A DNA stretch of 64,000 bases, taken from contig OZ007569.1 of NCBI GenBank assembly GCA_963931925.1, positions 21,093,982 to 21,157,981 on the forward strand, in the 5' to 3' direction. The DNA is from Onchidella celtica (Eukaryota > Mollusca > Gastropoda > Systellommatophora > Onchidiidae). The translations under genes were made by a program, and so were the position numbers. The notes under the pieces are model-generated. The model saw only the letters and a list, made by a program, of their open reading frames with translations. It ran no database searches and was not told where the DNA came from. Below, piece by piece: positions 1-11,600 of the stretch; position 1 is the first letter of the stretch; each line of letters starts with the position of its first letter.

Positions 1-716
1 AGTTACAATAAGATGAGATACCCCCTTCTTCACACCTCTAAACAAATCGTGCACACAGTCTGCGTGCTGATTGGTGGTTGGGCCAATGGTGCATTGCATG
101 TAAAGTACTGTATACTTGATATAATGATAATGATTTGCTACAGTGCTACTGCCACAAAAAAAAACACCTACAAACAATAGCCAGAGTTTTCCTACAGCGG
201 TTGAAGTTTTAATTGCAAAATAAGAGACTTCAACCAAGACCTATAGCAATAGACGAACAAAGAACAAAATTCAGTTTTTTTCCCTATCACTGCTTTGTAA
301 AATACGGCACCGTTCATGACTTGCTAGGCGGCGGTGCAAAATCTGTGAACACTAAATGCACTAGCAGTCTCATCTTAGGATTACATATTAGGATCCTAGG
401 CATTTAGGACCTTTGCCCACAACAACATTCTAGCAAATGAATATCACGGTTTAGACATCAAAATGTTGCATGATTTTGTTTTAAGTACTGCAGACATTTT
501 TTAAAAAAAAAGTATTTGGGCCAAGTTATTATTTCCCACATAGTGCAAAGAAGCAAACTCAAAATCAAGCTTGTCTAACAAAATTAATACAAAACCATTT
601 TCCCAAAGTTTAGACTGAAATTTGACCTCTGGCAAAATTTCATATAAATCCAATAGACAAGTTTTCGAGAAAATCAATGTTCAGCCTGCTCATTCTAAAA
701 AATGTACATGTATATA
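1..716. other. AT-rich non-coding stretch at the left edge
   Basis: No convincing exon is seen here. It lies downstream of the last DPH6 exon I could place, so the missing C-terminal exon or 3' UTR of that minus-strand gene may be here. One weak minus-strand candidate (342 down to 314) has an acceptor-like ttcacag, is in phase with exon 15 and reaches a TGA after nine codons. It has no homology support that I can recall. Confidence 0.3.
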
Positions 717-2336
717 CAGTCCAATCCACTTATCTCGACACGGCTTTTCTCAACATGCTGGGTAACTCGACAATTTTTAAGTCCCAACCTGTTCCTTCTT
801 TAATGCTACTAAATATTTCCCCGTAACTCGACATGTTATTCCATTCTTTCCTCTTATATCGACACATTTCTCCCCGACCACGGGATGAGAAGTGCACTAG
901 ATCTACTACTGTGCTACCAAAAATGCCCACGCAACTCCCCGCATATAAGACCTCTTCATTTCTTTTTTCGGTGCTGGCGGGGAGGGGTAGGAGAAGGGGG
1001 TGTGTGGACACAGAGAATGACCCTTGGCTTCAGTAAAGCGAGTGTGGAGTGCCTTGCATAAGCATACGGCAGTAAAAGTACAGAGTACTACAGACTGAGT
1101 AATTTTTTTCCCCCATCAAACATTCGTGCGCCGTTGATACTAGGCCTTGACCTAGATCTCTCGGTTAACTCAGACATGCCTACCTTCAAATCAAGTCTTC
1201 AGGGACAGGGCCATCAAAATGAGGAACAATTGAGACAAAATGAGGAACATCGCGACGGCCAAAAGAGTAACACATAAAATATAGAAAAGAACTCCCTAAC
1301 ACTGAAAACAATTTGTTAAATATTCTTAAATAATGTAGCAAAAAAAAAAAAAAAGACATACCTTTGAAATATATAGACTCTATACAATATGTACAAGAAT
1401 CTGTCAAAAACGGTCAGTTCGACTTCAAGTGCCTGTAATAGTAAGTGTATTCCTTCTTGAAGTGTTGTTCACGTTTCATAACTTTCACTTTCTTTTTGGA
1501 ACAAGGCACTTCTCTCGGCGGAGTTTTATTACAATCCGAATCACTATCACTGCTGACAGTAACTTCACAAATGTTTCGTTTCGTGCTCGCCATGTTTCGT
1601 CAAAACTTATGAAAAATTAACTCATAATCAATCATTGATTCAATGCCAACACACACGATGACTTGAATGGAAGAGGCCTAATCAACCCTACGGCGCATGC
1701 GTTATCCCTACTTCGGGAAGGTTCGGCAGTTTCCGACCTCGTGTTTCGGAAACGGCGCGAAAAGGTTATTCCTTTGTATCGAAAAGCATAGGCACCCGGA
1801 GGAAACTTTTTATTAGTGCTTTTTTTTTTTTTTCCGGGACAATTTTTTTTTCCCGTATTTCAATAACAATGCGTATTCTAGTGTCAAATTCCGGAATAAA
1901 TACGGACAATGCGGAAGGGTAGGCATGCCTGTTAACTGCCGTATAGTGTGTGTATCGGTATCATCACTTCTTCTGAAGAAACTGTCAGGTCGAGGTTAAA
2001 AAAAAAAAAGTAAAGCACTGCGCATTTGATAATGACAGCTACAGCATTTCCCCCGATATCGGCAAATCTTTGCCAAGCAAATGCTTCACACAACAGTGAT
2101 ATTGGAGGAACGAGCGACAATATGCCGACAATTTTAAAAAAAAAAGGGGGGGGGGGGAGGGGGAAGACATAATTGCGTTAGTTATTGGACATTTCCCATT
2201 ATGGTGATGTTTGATACCCCCTCCTCCTCCTCCCCCCCTTTTTTTTCCTTCCACCACTAATCTGCTATTTCGACTTTCTCTTTACTCGACACAAGTCAGA
2301 CGGTCCCACTGATGTCGAGATATAAGGATTGCACTG
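717..2336. mobile_element. Pogo/Tigger- or mariner-like non-autonomous DNA transposon
   Basis: The left end reads CAGTCCAATCCACTTATCTC. The reverse complement of the right end reads CAGTGCAATCCTTATATCTC. These imperfect inverted repeats of about 24 bp both continue into GACA, and each is flanked by TA (715-716 and 2337-2338). TA duplication with CAGT ends is typical of the Tc1/mariner/pogo superfamily; assignment below that level is inference. No transposase ORF is recognisable, so it would need enzyme supplied in trans. A second element (1171-1931) is nested inside. The interior also has subterminal TCGACA-type repeats and poly-purine runs. Confidence 0.6.
1171..1931. mobile_element. Nested 761 bp inverted-repeat element with TTAACT target duplication
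   Basis: The left end is CAGACATGCCTACC and the reverse complement of the right end is CAGGCATGCCTACC, 13 of 14 matches. The element is flanked on both sides by TTAACT (1165-1170 and 1932-1937), which looks like a 6 bp target duplication. It sits inside the 717-2336 element and so inserted later. It has no intact ORF of note and carries poly-A and poly-T tracts. The superfamily is unclear: CAG ends occur in hAT and CACTA elements, but neither normally leaves 6 bp. Confidence 0.55.
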
Positions 2337-2467
2337 TAGTTATTTTCCCAACCAATTAACCTCTCTGAAACATGCAAAGCATTCAGCTGTGACAAAGCCA
2401 TGCAGTATGTTAAAACACCATTAACAAGGACCCACAATTCAAGTGAGTACAGTCTATTCCTACTTAC

Positions 2468-2635
2468 AATGCTGAAGATGAGGATAGTTGAACACTGTAG
2501 GTGAAAACAGCACTTTGACCAGGGGTGTTATGGCAATGCTGTTACGTTCTTCACAAATTTTGGAATATTCTACCAGTAGTCGGACCACAAGTTCCATCTG
2601 CTCCAAAAATCTAAAATCTTCCACATCTGGTGCAT
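2468..2635 (-). CDS. DPH6: DPH6 coding exon 15 (last one found)
   Basis: This exon encodes residues 568-623 and ends in VFNYPHLQH. The acceptor is gtgcag and the donor gtaagt, and the exon enters and leaves in phase 1. Because a good donor follows, a further exon must exist; I could not place it with confidence in the remaining 2.4 kb. Confidence 0.85.
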
Positions 2636-5600
2636 CTGCACAAAAAATGAAATAAAGTGTGTCACAGAAACTCGGGGTAAAATTGAGGGCAGGATAGTAA
2701 ACTACCTTGGTATTTTTTCAAAATTTGAGATTTTTGGCATGTTTACAGCCTTTGACAGCCTGCAGGATGTGGTGTAAGATTCTGGAAACTAAAGGTTAAA
2801 ATAATATTTTAAAAGGATCATAACTATAATGTCTGATAAAGAAAGTTAGTTTTTGCTTCTCCTGAAAAATTTGTAAAAAACTGAGTTATGACAGTTTACC
2901 AAGCAGCCCTTGAAATGAAATGGTGGGGGAGGAGGAGAGGGGAGAAATTTTGCTGATGCTTCATGAGCAGAATGATGTAAAACAGAAATGCTTTATACTT
3001 GTCATACATACATTATATAATAACCAAACATCTTCCTTAACACTGTATTTGAATAACTGAAACCATTCATAATCAAACAAATAAAAAGTGTATTTCATTT
3101 CACATTATGTATGTCATTTCACAAACAAACAAAAAAATACATGTATGTGTAGAATTAAAGATAGTGCAAAAAATGTTATGGTAAAAAATCTATGAAGAAT
3201 ATGAACTAAGCTGAAGTAAAATTAACCCACAACCCGCGTGCTACCCGTAAAGCCCACTGACTGGTCAGTGGGAATCTTATCTTACAGGGAATCTTATCTG
3301 AGTCGCACTGACCCTTGCCGATATGCGATGACCACACTATCACTGTCTTCATAGTTTGGTTTGTATTTGATCAGTATGAAAACATTCACTGTTATGCCTT
3401 ATCATGCTTCATAATGAATTAACCAGTGAAAGCTTTGTCTCTAAGTATGTAACCAATGATCTGACAGCTGAAAGTTTTGTGAGAACGAAGCATGATAACT
3501 AGCCACGCTCCCCCCACAAGCCCTAAGCAAATGGTTTTATCCAGTTTGTACATACTAACTCACCAATATGGGCATTTGGGGCAAAGGTCATTGTAGACCC
3601 TGTTTCTGATTGGTTCTTAGATACAAACAACTCTAGATGATGGTCAGCTTGTGAGAAAATGAGATAATATTGCAAAGTTGTTGAACAACAGTTCACATGT
3701 CGATGTTACACCTTTTGATAGTGTGAGGAGAGCCTTTGAAAGCTTAGTCTTTGTGAGTCCGACCAGTTAACATGTCCTTGTTACAATGCCTTTGATTTAG
3801 AAGAGGTGCAGTGAGCACTAAGACGGTAGCCTCAAAGAGGGCAGTGATTTGATACATGAAAATACGTCTTCCACGCTGCGCGGTCAATTTGACCTTGCTG
3901 TGTTTGCACGCCCGTGCACAGTGAACGCCTGGGAGGTCGATGCCGTATTTCGATGGCTCACGCAGCGTGGGGGTTGATATCCATTCTAAATTTGTAATCT
4001 TAATCCTTACCTACTGTAATATTACAAGAAAAGAGTTCTGCTTTCTCTGGACAAAATCTGGCCCTAGATGTGATGGTGTACTTGCCATAACTCTCACTGA
4101 GCTTCAGCTCTGGCCAAAGTGAAAAAACAAACGAGAGAGAAAAACAACTGATTATTCATGGATTCAACAAAATCACAGCAAGAGGCAGCACAGATGCATA
4201 AGACTTTCATACAGAGGAATGCATACAAATGTCAACATTAATCCCCACAGCTGTCCCAACGTCTTGAATTCCAACAGAAATGATGTAAGAAATGCTGTAT
4301 TGCACATCTGTTTAGCAACTACATGTACCGAGTTTGGATATGTAATGTGATGTTTAACCCTCCTGCCCACAGGGCCTACATATCAGCCCATTAATATGCT
4401 GCAGAGGACTGGGCCTGGCCAATATATCGCCCCTGCTGTTTCATGCTAAAAGTGCAGGGAGGCTGATATATTGGCCAACATTGTTCCGGCACGTTTTGCA
4501 CTCGTAATTTTGTCTACTTCCTGCTGTCTCTCTACCCAATAATCCATTTCTCTGGTAGTCTAAAGGAAGGAAGGTTGTTTGGGCTTGGCAACGAAAGGGT
4601 TAATGAACACTCCCTGGTATGAACTTATGGTTCTAATGGTTTGGTGGAATATCTCAAGATGTTTGATTTCATTCTGTACTTCATCCAAACTGGAAAAACA
4701 GAAAACATAACAAGGTCGTTTGTCAGAATATTTTAAGCCAATTTTACCTCGTATATCAACATCATCCTCCAGGAAAGGCCAGGCATACATGTGCCATTCG
4801 ACCAATGAGCTCTTTGGTAATGCTGGAACAACACAATACTGGACCATTGGGGATACTGGAGGTTTTTCCAACACTACTAGAGATTCCTGCCAGTGAATGA
4901 CAAACATTGAACATCAGTTAAAGCTTGACAATGTCTGTACATACAGACAAAACTAAATAGCAATAGTATTATAAAGGAAGTAAGGCCTCCAAAATAATCA
5001 TGAACAGCTTTTTAACTGCTGAGCCTTAATTCTACAAAATATCATTTCACAGATAGAAAGACATAAAGGTGTACCTGGGCATATTTTAAAAGGTCTTGAA
5101 GTTCACTTTATTTTTATACTTTCCTTGATTTTGAGCCACAACTGAGTGGAACAAAGAAAGTGTTTCACCATTTCGAGCTGGAAAAAAAAAGACGCATTTT
5201 CTTCAAATAGAATTAAAAAGTATGACAGAAAATTTCCCTTCAATTTACAGATTGGTGATCGAAACTCAACTTTAAAAATCACACTGGTGTATTCCCTGAG
5301 TCAGTGGGCAAACTGGTATCTTACTATAATGGAGCTAAAGGGTGAACATGATTGTAACCACCTAAAACTTTGCAGATGGCCCAAAAATTCTGGAACTCTG
5401 AGTACTGTCTTACTCTTTGACGATGAGTTGCGTGGACACATTCATTTTGGACAAAAATTACTCTTTAAAATTATTTGATTAAGATTTTTTTGAGCCGGAA
5501 AAATAGAGACGCTTTTTCGTTGAGTAGAATCAAAAAGCATGATTGGAAATTTCGTCCTTGACCCCTCTTTACACATTGGTGGTCGAAAATCAACTTTATC

Positions 5601-8600
5601 ACATCTGTATATTCCTATGTGAAATTGTGGTGTAACAGTAAGTTCTGTTAGTCACTGCATCGCATCCAAATGCCGTTTTAATGCAGCCTAGATCTAGCTA
5701 TATGGTTGGGCTTGGTACATTGAAAAATTTGCAAGATTTGTCTTGCGTGGATCGGCTAGTTATAATAAACCTGTCGTCCATCTCATGTACTGGCGTATCG
5801 ATGATTTTGGCGGTTTTGAGAAAGTTATCAACAGAAATGTTTTTGCTACATCCAAGAAAACGCAAAAGTGACCAAAACTTCAAATGCTTTCCTACTAAAT
5901 GAGAAAATTGTGAACATACCTGTATATGAGATGAGTGATGAACTGTACATGGTACATTTTTCAAACAAGTACATCCACAATGCAAAATAGTGATTAAAAT
6001 AGAAATTTATTTTAGCTGATCAGTTTGTTAAAACATTCTTAAAAGTTCTATCTTTCATAAAGGATCAGTTACACAAAACATTTTTTCCTATCATTTACAC
6101 ATACCCAAGACTCAAAACTGTGACACCGGAATTAGTATTATTTCTACAGTAGCATTCAAACCTGTAGTGCCTCTTCCCACGCTTCCTGAGCTGTGCATAA
6201 ATACTCTAAATTGGTGAGGTAACATATGACCAGTGGGCAGTGTCCGAGAGTACATTTGCTATTCATGGCTGTCATGATGCTCCGGACGTGGTTTAGGGAC
6301 ACAGCACACTGTGTAATTATGCCCCCTGGAATCAGTGCTAGAGATGCTGGAACAAGGGGGACAATCCCAGCCAGGTATAGTTTTTCTCCTGCCTGAAACA
6401 CCCAAAGCCTGACATGAGAAGTTTGTTCAGATGGAGTTGTGGGCTGTCATGTAGGAAACTACTGGAGCAAATATCCAATATGTACTAACTGAGTGTGCCA
6501 ACAAACTTTAGAGGCAAGGGTAGGCCTATCCAAAATCTATAACACCAGTTAAAAATTAAAATGGCATGAAAAAAAAGTTGTATGTTGCAAAGCCTCCAAT
6601 AGTAAACAATAAAGAAAAGTTCCAATAAATAACCAATGAAAAGTATAAAAACGCAAGCCCTGCTGAAACCCTACAGATTTTCTGTGGCCCTTATAAAAAT
6701 GGTTTCCACGGAAAATTTGGCTGATGTTACATTATGTACTGGCTTTAGCTAATTAAATGGGCTAATTTTTTCACCACTGTGCTGTCACAGACAAAGAAAT
6801 TGCCTTTCTCAAAAATGTACACTATGCTGGCTGTTGTTGGGGGGGACTGTAGTGTCACAAGTGGAGTGAGCGATAGTTAATAATTACGGGGGGAAAGGAG
6901 GAGAGTAAAATTAACGCACGTAGACAAGTAAGTTAAGCGTGCATGTTGTGAGTGGTGGGGGGGTCTGAATGAGGCGAAAGCGCTGTATTAATATCACTGC
7001 AAGTTAGAAGGTCCTACTGAACGGACGCTAATGAGAGCCCAGCGGGCGAACATAAGGGGAGCAGTCGGAAGACGGATGAGTGTTTTTCCAGTGATGACTG
7101 GTAGGTAGAACGTTGATTGATGTATTATATTATATTCGTCTATTACCATGATGTAAATAAGTATATGTGAGGAATGTGGAAGTCCTTGATATTGGATATA
7201 GCAATGTGCGCCATGAGCGATAGATGAAAGTGAGTTCATGGATTTGTAGCACGAGTGAGTATTGTGTACTCCGATGGAGGTGTGTTACCGTAAGATGTTT
7301 GGTGAGTGAAAGGTGAACTATTGTGTGTACGCTTCATGGGTTGTAAGGAGAGGTGGAGTGAATAGAAATGGTAGGGTATTATACCAATGTAATGTTATTC
7401 TTGTAGGTATCGGGGACGGGCTAAAGAGCCGCCTCGGTGAGCACAGGGGATAGGCCAGCATAGGGCCGGAGGCCACACATAGGCCAGAAGTGAGGCTGTC
7501 GGTGCAGGACAGTAGAGGCACATAAAGTCGTGGCAGTCAGGCCACGGACAGGGACGTAGATATGAGCGTGAATGTGATAATGTACTATTGCCATGTTGAT
7601 GGGCTATTGAAATGATAATGTACTACTGCCATGTTGATGGGCAATTGAAATGATAATGTGTTATTGCCCTGCTGAGGTGCTAGTGGAATGCTAAGGTGTA
7701 TGACAATATATGGCCTTTAGCGTCTTTACAGACGGTCTTAGCAGCTAGAATATTCACTTTCACTTTGACTGACAGCTTCTCTCGTGGCTTATTCTACCAA
7801 TGTTTGACCCGAGAGTGCGATGGCAGTGATTGCAGGTCAGTCTTTTGGGTTCACTTTGGCGAGTGTTTTCATTCCGCCTCTGTCGTTTTGTCAGGTATGT
7901 TTCTTTTGCCTTGAAGTCTATTGCGAGCGTGCCACTGCGCAATTTTTGTCTCCATCTGCTTCGATCACTTGCAAGGTTCTCCCATTCATTGGGGTCGATG
8001 TTGAATGCTTTCATCGTGACCTTGCAAGTGTCTTTGAATCGCAGATGTGGCCTACCTCTGGGTCGGTTGCCAGTAGCAAGTTCCCCGTAGAGAATTTGTC
8101 TGGGGATGCGATCATTTTCCATACGGTGGAGATGTCCAAGCCACCGCAGTCTTTTTTTGCCTAGGAGAGCCTGAGTTGATGGAATGTTGGCTCGGCTCAG
8201 AACTTCGATATTTGAGATCCTGTCTTGCCACTTGATCTTGAGAATTTTGCGTAGGCAGCGCAGGTGGAAGGAGTTGAGGGATCTTTCATGTTTGGAGTAG
8301 GTGGTCCATGTCTCTGAGCCATACAGCAGGGTGCTTAGGACGCAAGTTTGGTACACGAGTACCTTTGTTTTGATGGTCAGCTTGCTATTGTTCCACACCC
8401 TTTTTGAGAGTTTGCCAAAAGCTGTGGCCGCCTTTCCTATTCTGGCATTTATTTCAGTTGTTATGTCTGTGCTACCACTGATGGTTGAGCCTAGGTAGCA
8501 GAATTTTCCCACTTGCTCCAGAGGAGAGCCATTCAGCATGATTGGGTTGGAGTTTCTCAAGCCTTGTGTCAAAACTACAGTTTTTGAGACACTGATCTTT

Positions 8601-11600
8601 AGCATGAATTTGTCACAGGCTTTGGCAAGGCTATTGATGAGAGCCTGGAGCGTGGTTTCATCGTGGGCCACGATTGCAGCATCATCTGCGAAGAGGAGCT
8701 CTTGTAACATAATATGCTCTGTACGAGATTTTGCTTTTAATCTGGCAACATTAAAAATGGAGCCGTCCACTCTGGTGTTAATAAGTACTCCACCTGAACA
8801 TTGACCAAAGGCATACTTGAGTAGGGCTGCAAAATATATACCAAATAAGGTAGGAGCAAGAACACATCCCTGCTTCACACCGCTGTTTACAGCAAATGAA
8901 TTGGATGTGCAGCCCTCAAAGTTGACACATGCCCTCATGTCAGTGTGGAAGGATGCAATAAGTTTTAGCAATGTTGGTGGACAGCCTATGGATTTAAGGA
9001 CTGCATACAGGCCAGATCGGCTTACGGTGTCGAAAGCCTTTGTTAGGTCCACAAAGCATGTCATAAGCGGCCTGTTTTGTTCTTTACATTTTTCTTGGAT
9101 TTGCCGAAGTGCAAATATCATGTCAATAGTTGATCGTTTGCTTCGAAAGCCACATTGTGTTTCTGGTAAGACTTTTTCCGCCAGTTGTTGAAGGCGGCAG
9201 AGGATGACGCGAGCAAAAGCCTTTCCAGTAATGCTGAGGAGGGATATGCCTCGATAGTTGTTGCAGTCGCCTTTGTCTCCTTTGTTCTTGTAAAGTGTGA
9301 CAATTTTGGCGTCTCTCATATCATGTGGTATCACGCCTTCTTTCCAACACTGCAGTAACAGATTATACAGGTGTGGTAAAAGTGGGCCTTTTAGGTCTTT
9401 TAATACCTCTGCAGGAATGTTGTCACTTCCTGTGGCTTTTCCAGCAGACAGGTGGTCGATTGCAATGGAAAGCTCGACTAAGGAAGGTTCAGCGTCAAGT
9501 TCGGCCATTATTGGCAGTTTTTGGAGGTGTTCCTCAAAATCTGGTGGAATATTTTTCTCAGTTGAATACAACAGAGAGTAATGCTCTACCCACCTATTCA
9601 GTTGTTCATTTTTATCTGTGATGGGTTCACCATTTACAGACTTAAGTGGGGCGCTTTTGGTGATGATTGGCCCAAGGGCTACTTTCATCTGACTAAAGGC
9701 GGTTTTCATATCTCCCTTTTCATTTGCCTCTTGTATGCTGTTACACAAGTCTGTCCAGTATTTGTTGGCGCAACGTCTTACCTCCAGCTGAAGTTTAGCT
9801 TTTGCATTTTTCAAACAAGTTTTTGTACTCTGATTGCAATTTTTGTTATACTCATTGAAAGCAGATTTCTTTTGCTCAATGAGAGGTAGGAGAATTTCGC
9901 TGTTCTGGGCTACCCAGTCGTTGTTTGAAACTTTATGCTGTCCAAAAGACTTGATGGCACAGTCATGAATTTTTGAACTGAGAGTGTTCCATGTTTCATC
10001 TACCGAGTCGCATTGGGTGACATTATCCATGCTTTCAGCAAATAACTTTTCAAATGACTTTCTATTTGATTCATCTCTGATTGCTGTTACATTGATCTTA
10101 GGGATTGAAGGGGCTTTTGATCTGTATATTTTCTTGGCCGAAATTTTGATTTTGCTGACTACCAGTGCATGGTCGGTGTCACAGTCAGCACTGTGGAGGG
10201 AACGAGTTATTTTTATACAGCCCAAACTCTTCCTCCTTGAGAGAATAAGATCTAATTGATGCCAATGGCCAGACCTGGGATGGCGCCATGATGTTCTTTG
10301 GCATCTCTTAAGGTCAAAGTACGTGTTTGTAACACATAATGAGTTTACGGAGCATAGCTCCAGAAGGCGCTGCCCGTTTTCGTTGATGTTGCCAATGCCG
10401 AAGTGCCCAATGCACTTTGGCCATGCGGAGTGATCTGCTCCCACTCGAGCGTTAAAGTCACCCAGAATTAGCAGGCCTTCGGTGAGAGGGATGTTGTGGA
10501 GAGTCCTCTGCAATGCCTCGTAGAAAATGTCTTTGGTTTCGTCAGAGGAGGCAAGTGTTGGGGCATAGACACAGATAATGTTGGTAAAACCAGACCGGGT
10601 GTTCAGTCTGAGTGTCATGATGCGTTCTGACACTCCAATTGGAGTTGCGATCGAATTGATAAGGGAGTTTTTTACGGCGAAGCCCACGCCGTGGATTCTC
10701 GGCTGTTCGCTGCTAAGGCCCTGCCAGAAGAAGGTGTAGTTTTCTTCTTTGACTGACCCGGAGTCGGGAAGTCGAGTTTCTTGAAGGGCAGCGATGTCGA
10801 TGTTTAGTAGCTGAAGTTCTCGATCAATAATTTGGGATTTCCTGATGGAGTCAATATTAGTGAGATCTTGCTGTTGCAAGCCTGGGCGCATTGTTCTGAC
10901 GTTCCAGGTACCAAGTTTTAGTATTTTTCTGTTTTTGCCAGGTGCACACTTTACGTCAGCTTTTTGACTTTTGGTCTAGCTCCAACCACCTTATGAAGCA
11001 GGCTGACGTGGCGGAACAACACCCAACTGCCTGGGGGCTGCCCAGGTTACGGCGGGCGGTAGTTGATCAATGCAGCTGAAAAGCCGCTCCCACCGACAAA
11101 GGGGACCCCTGGCGCTCATCCGTACGCCAAATGGATTGAGCTTATCACCGGTAACTGCCACCTCCCGTGTTGTGCCCATCCGTAACGGATGGCTGGAGTG
11201 TCCTCTCCAAATCGGAAATGGGTGGGCTTATAGAGGAGAGACAGACGCTTGCCAAGCCCGAGCAAACGCCTCCTCGTTTTGCTGCCTTGCCTGGGCTATT
11301 TTTAAGAGATGGTGCTTTGCCCAGAGGCACCACCCCTCTCTCTGCCATTCTAGTTAAACCCAAGGGAGAGACCAGGTCAATACATTTGGAACTAGTCCGG
11401 CTGCAGGAGATGCTGGAAGCCAGTTTGATGCAGTTCTCCCTGACAACCACCTTCGGGTCTCCACTCCTGATTTTCTGTCTGGGTTTACTCCCATAGCCTT
11501 TGCTATCATAGCAACACACAAGGCAGTGTGGTATTTGTATTCAGGGTTACCTTCCCCTAGTCTTCCTCTCTCCCGAGATGACCCACAAGACAGTGGGGGT

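Larger units (their letters stand above)
2636..4747. other. DPH6 intron 14
   Basis: This is a 2.1 kb intron holding two TTAA-bounded inverted-repeat elements (3222-3977 and 4354-4603). The remaining sequence (2636-3221 and 3978-4353) is AT-rich with no recognisable feature. Confidence 0.7.

Noticed and set aside
314-342. Possible terminal DPH6 exon on the minus strand
   Set aside because: The acceptor-like ttcacag and phase fit, and a TGA follows after nine codons, but such a short exon has no homology support and could arise by chance.
730-1011. 93-codon minus-strand ORF
   Set aside because: It lies inside the pogo/mariner-like element ends, has biased composition and no recognisable domain; no splice or start context supports a gene.
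2360-2376. Acceptor-like tttcag downstream of DPH6 exon 15
   Set aside because: Joining it to exon 15 would create an immediate TAG; nothing supports it as the true 3' exon.
6994-7521. Antisense ORFs of 81 and 67 codons present in both LTRs
   Set aside because: They are conserved only because the two LTRs are nearly identical; there is no domain, and the solo LTR does not keep them.
7820-9889. Several plus-strand ORFs of 85-124 codons
   Set aside because: They are shadows of the LINE endonuclease/RT ORF on the opposite strand.
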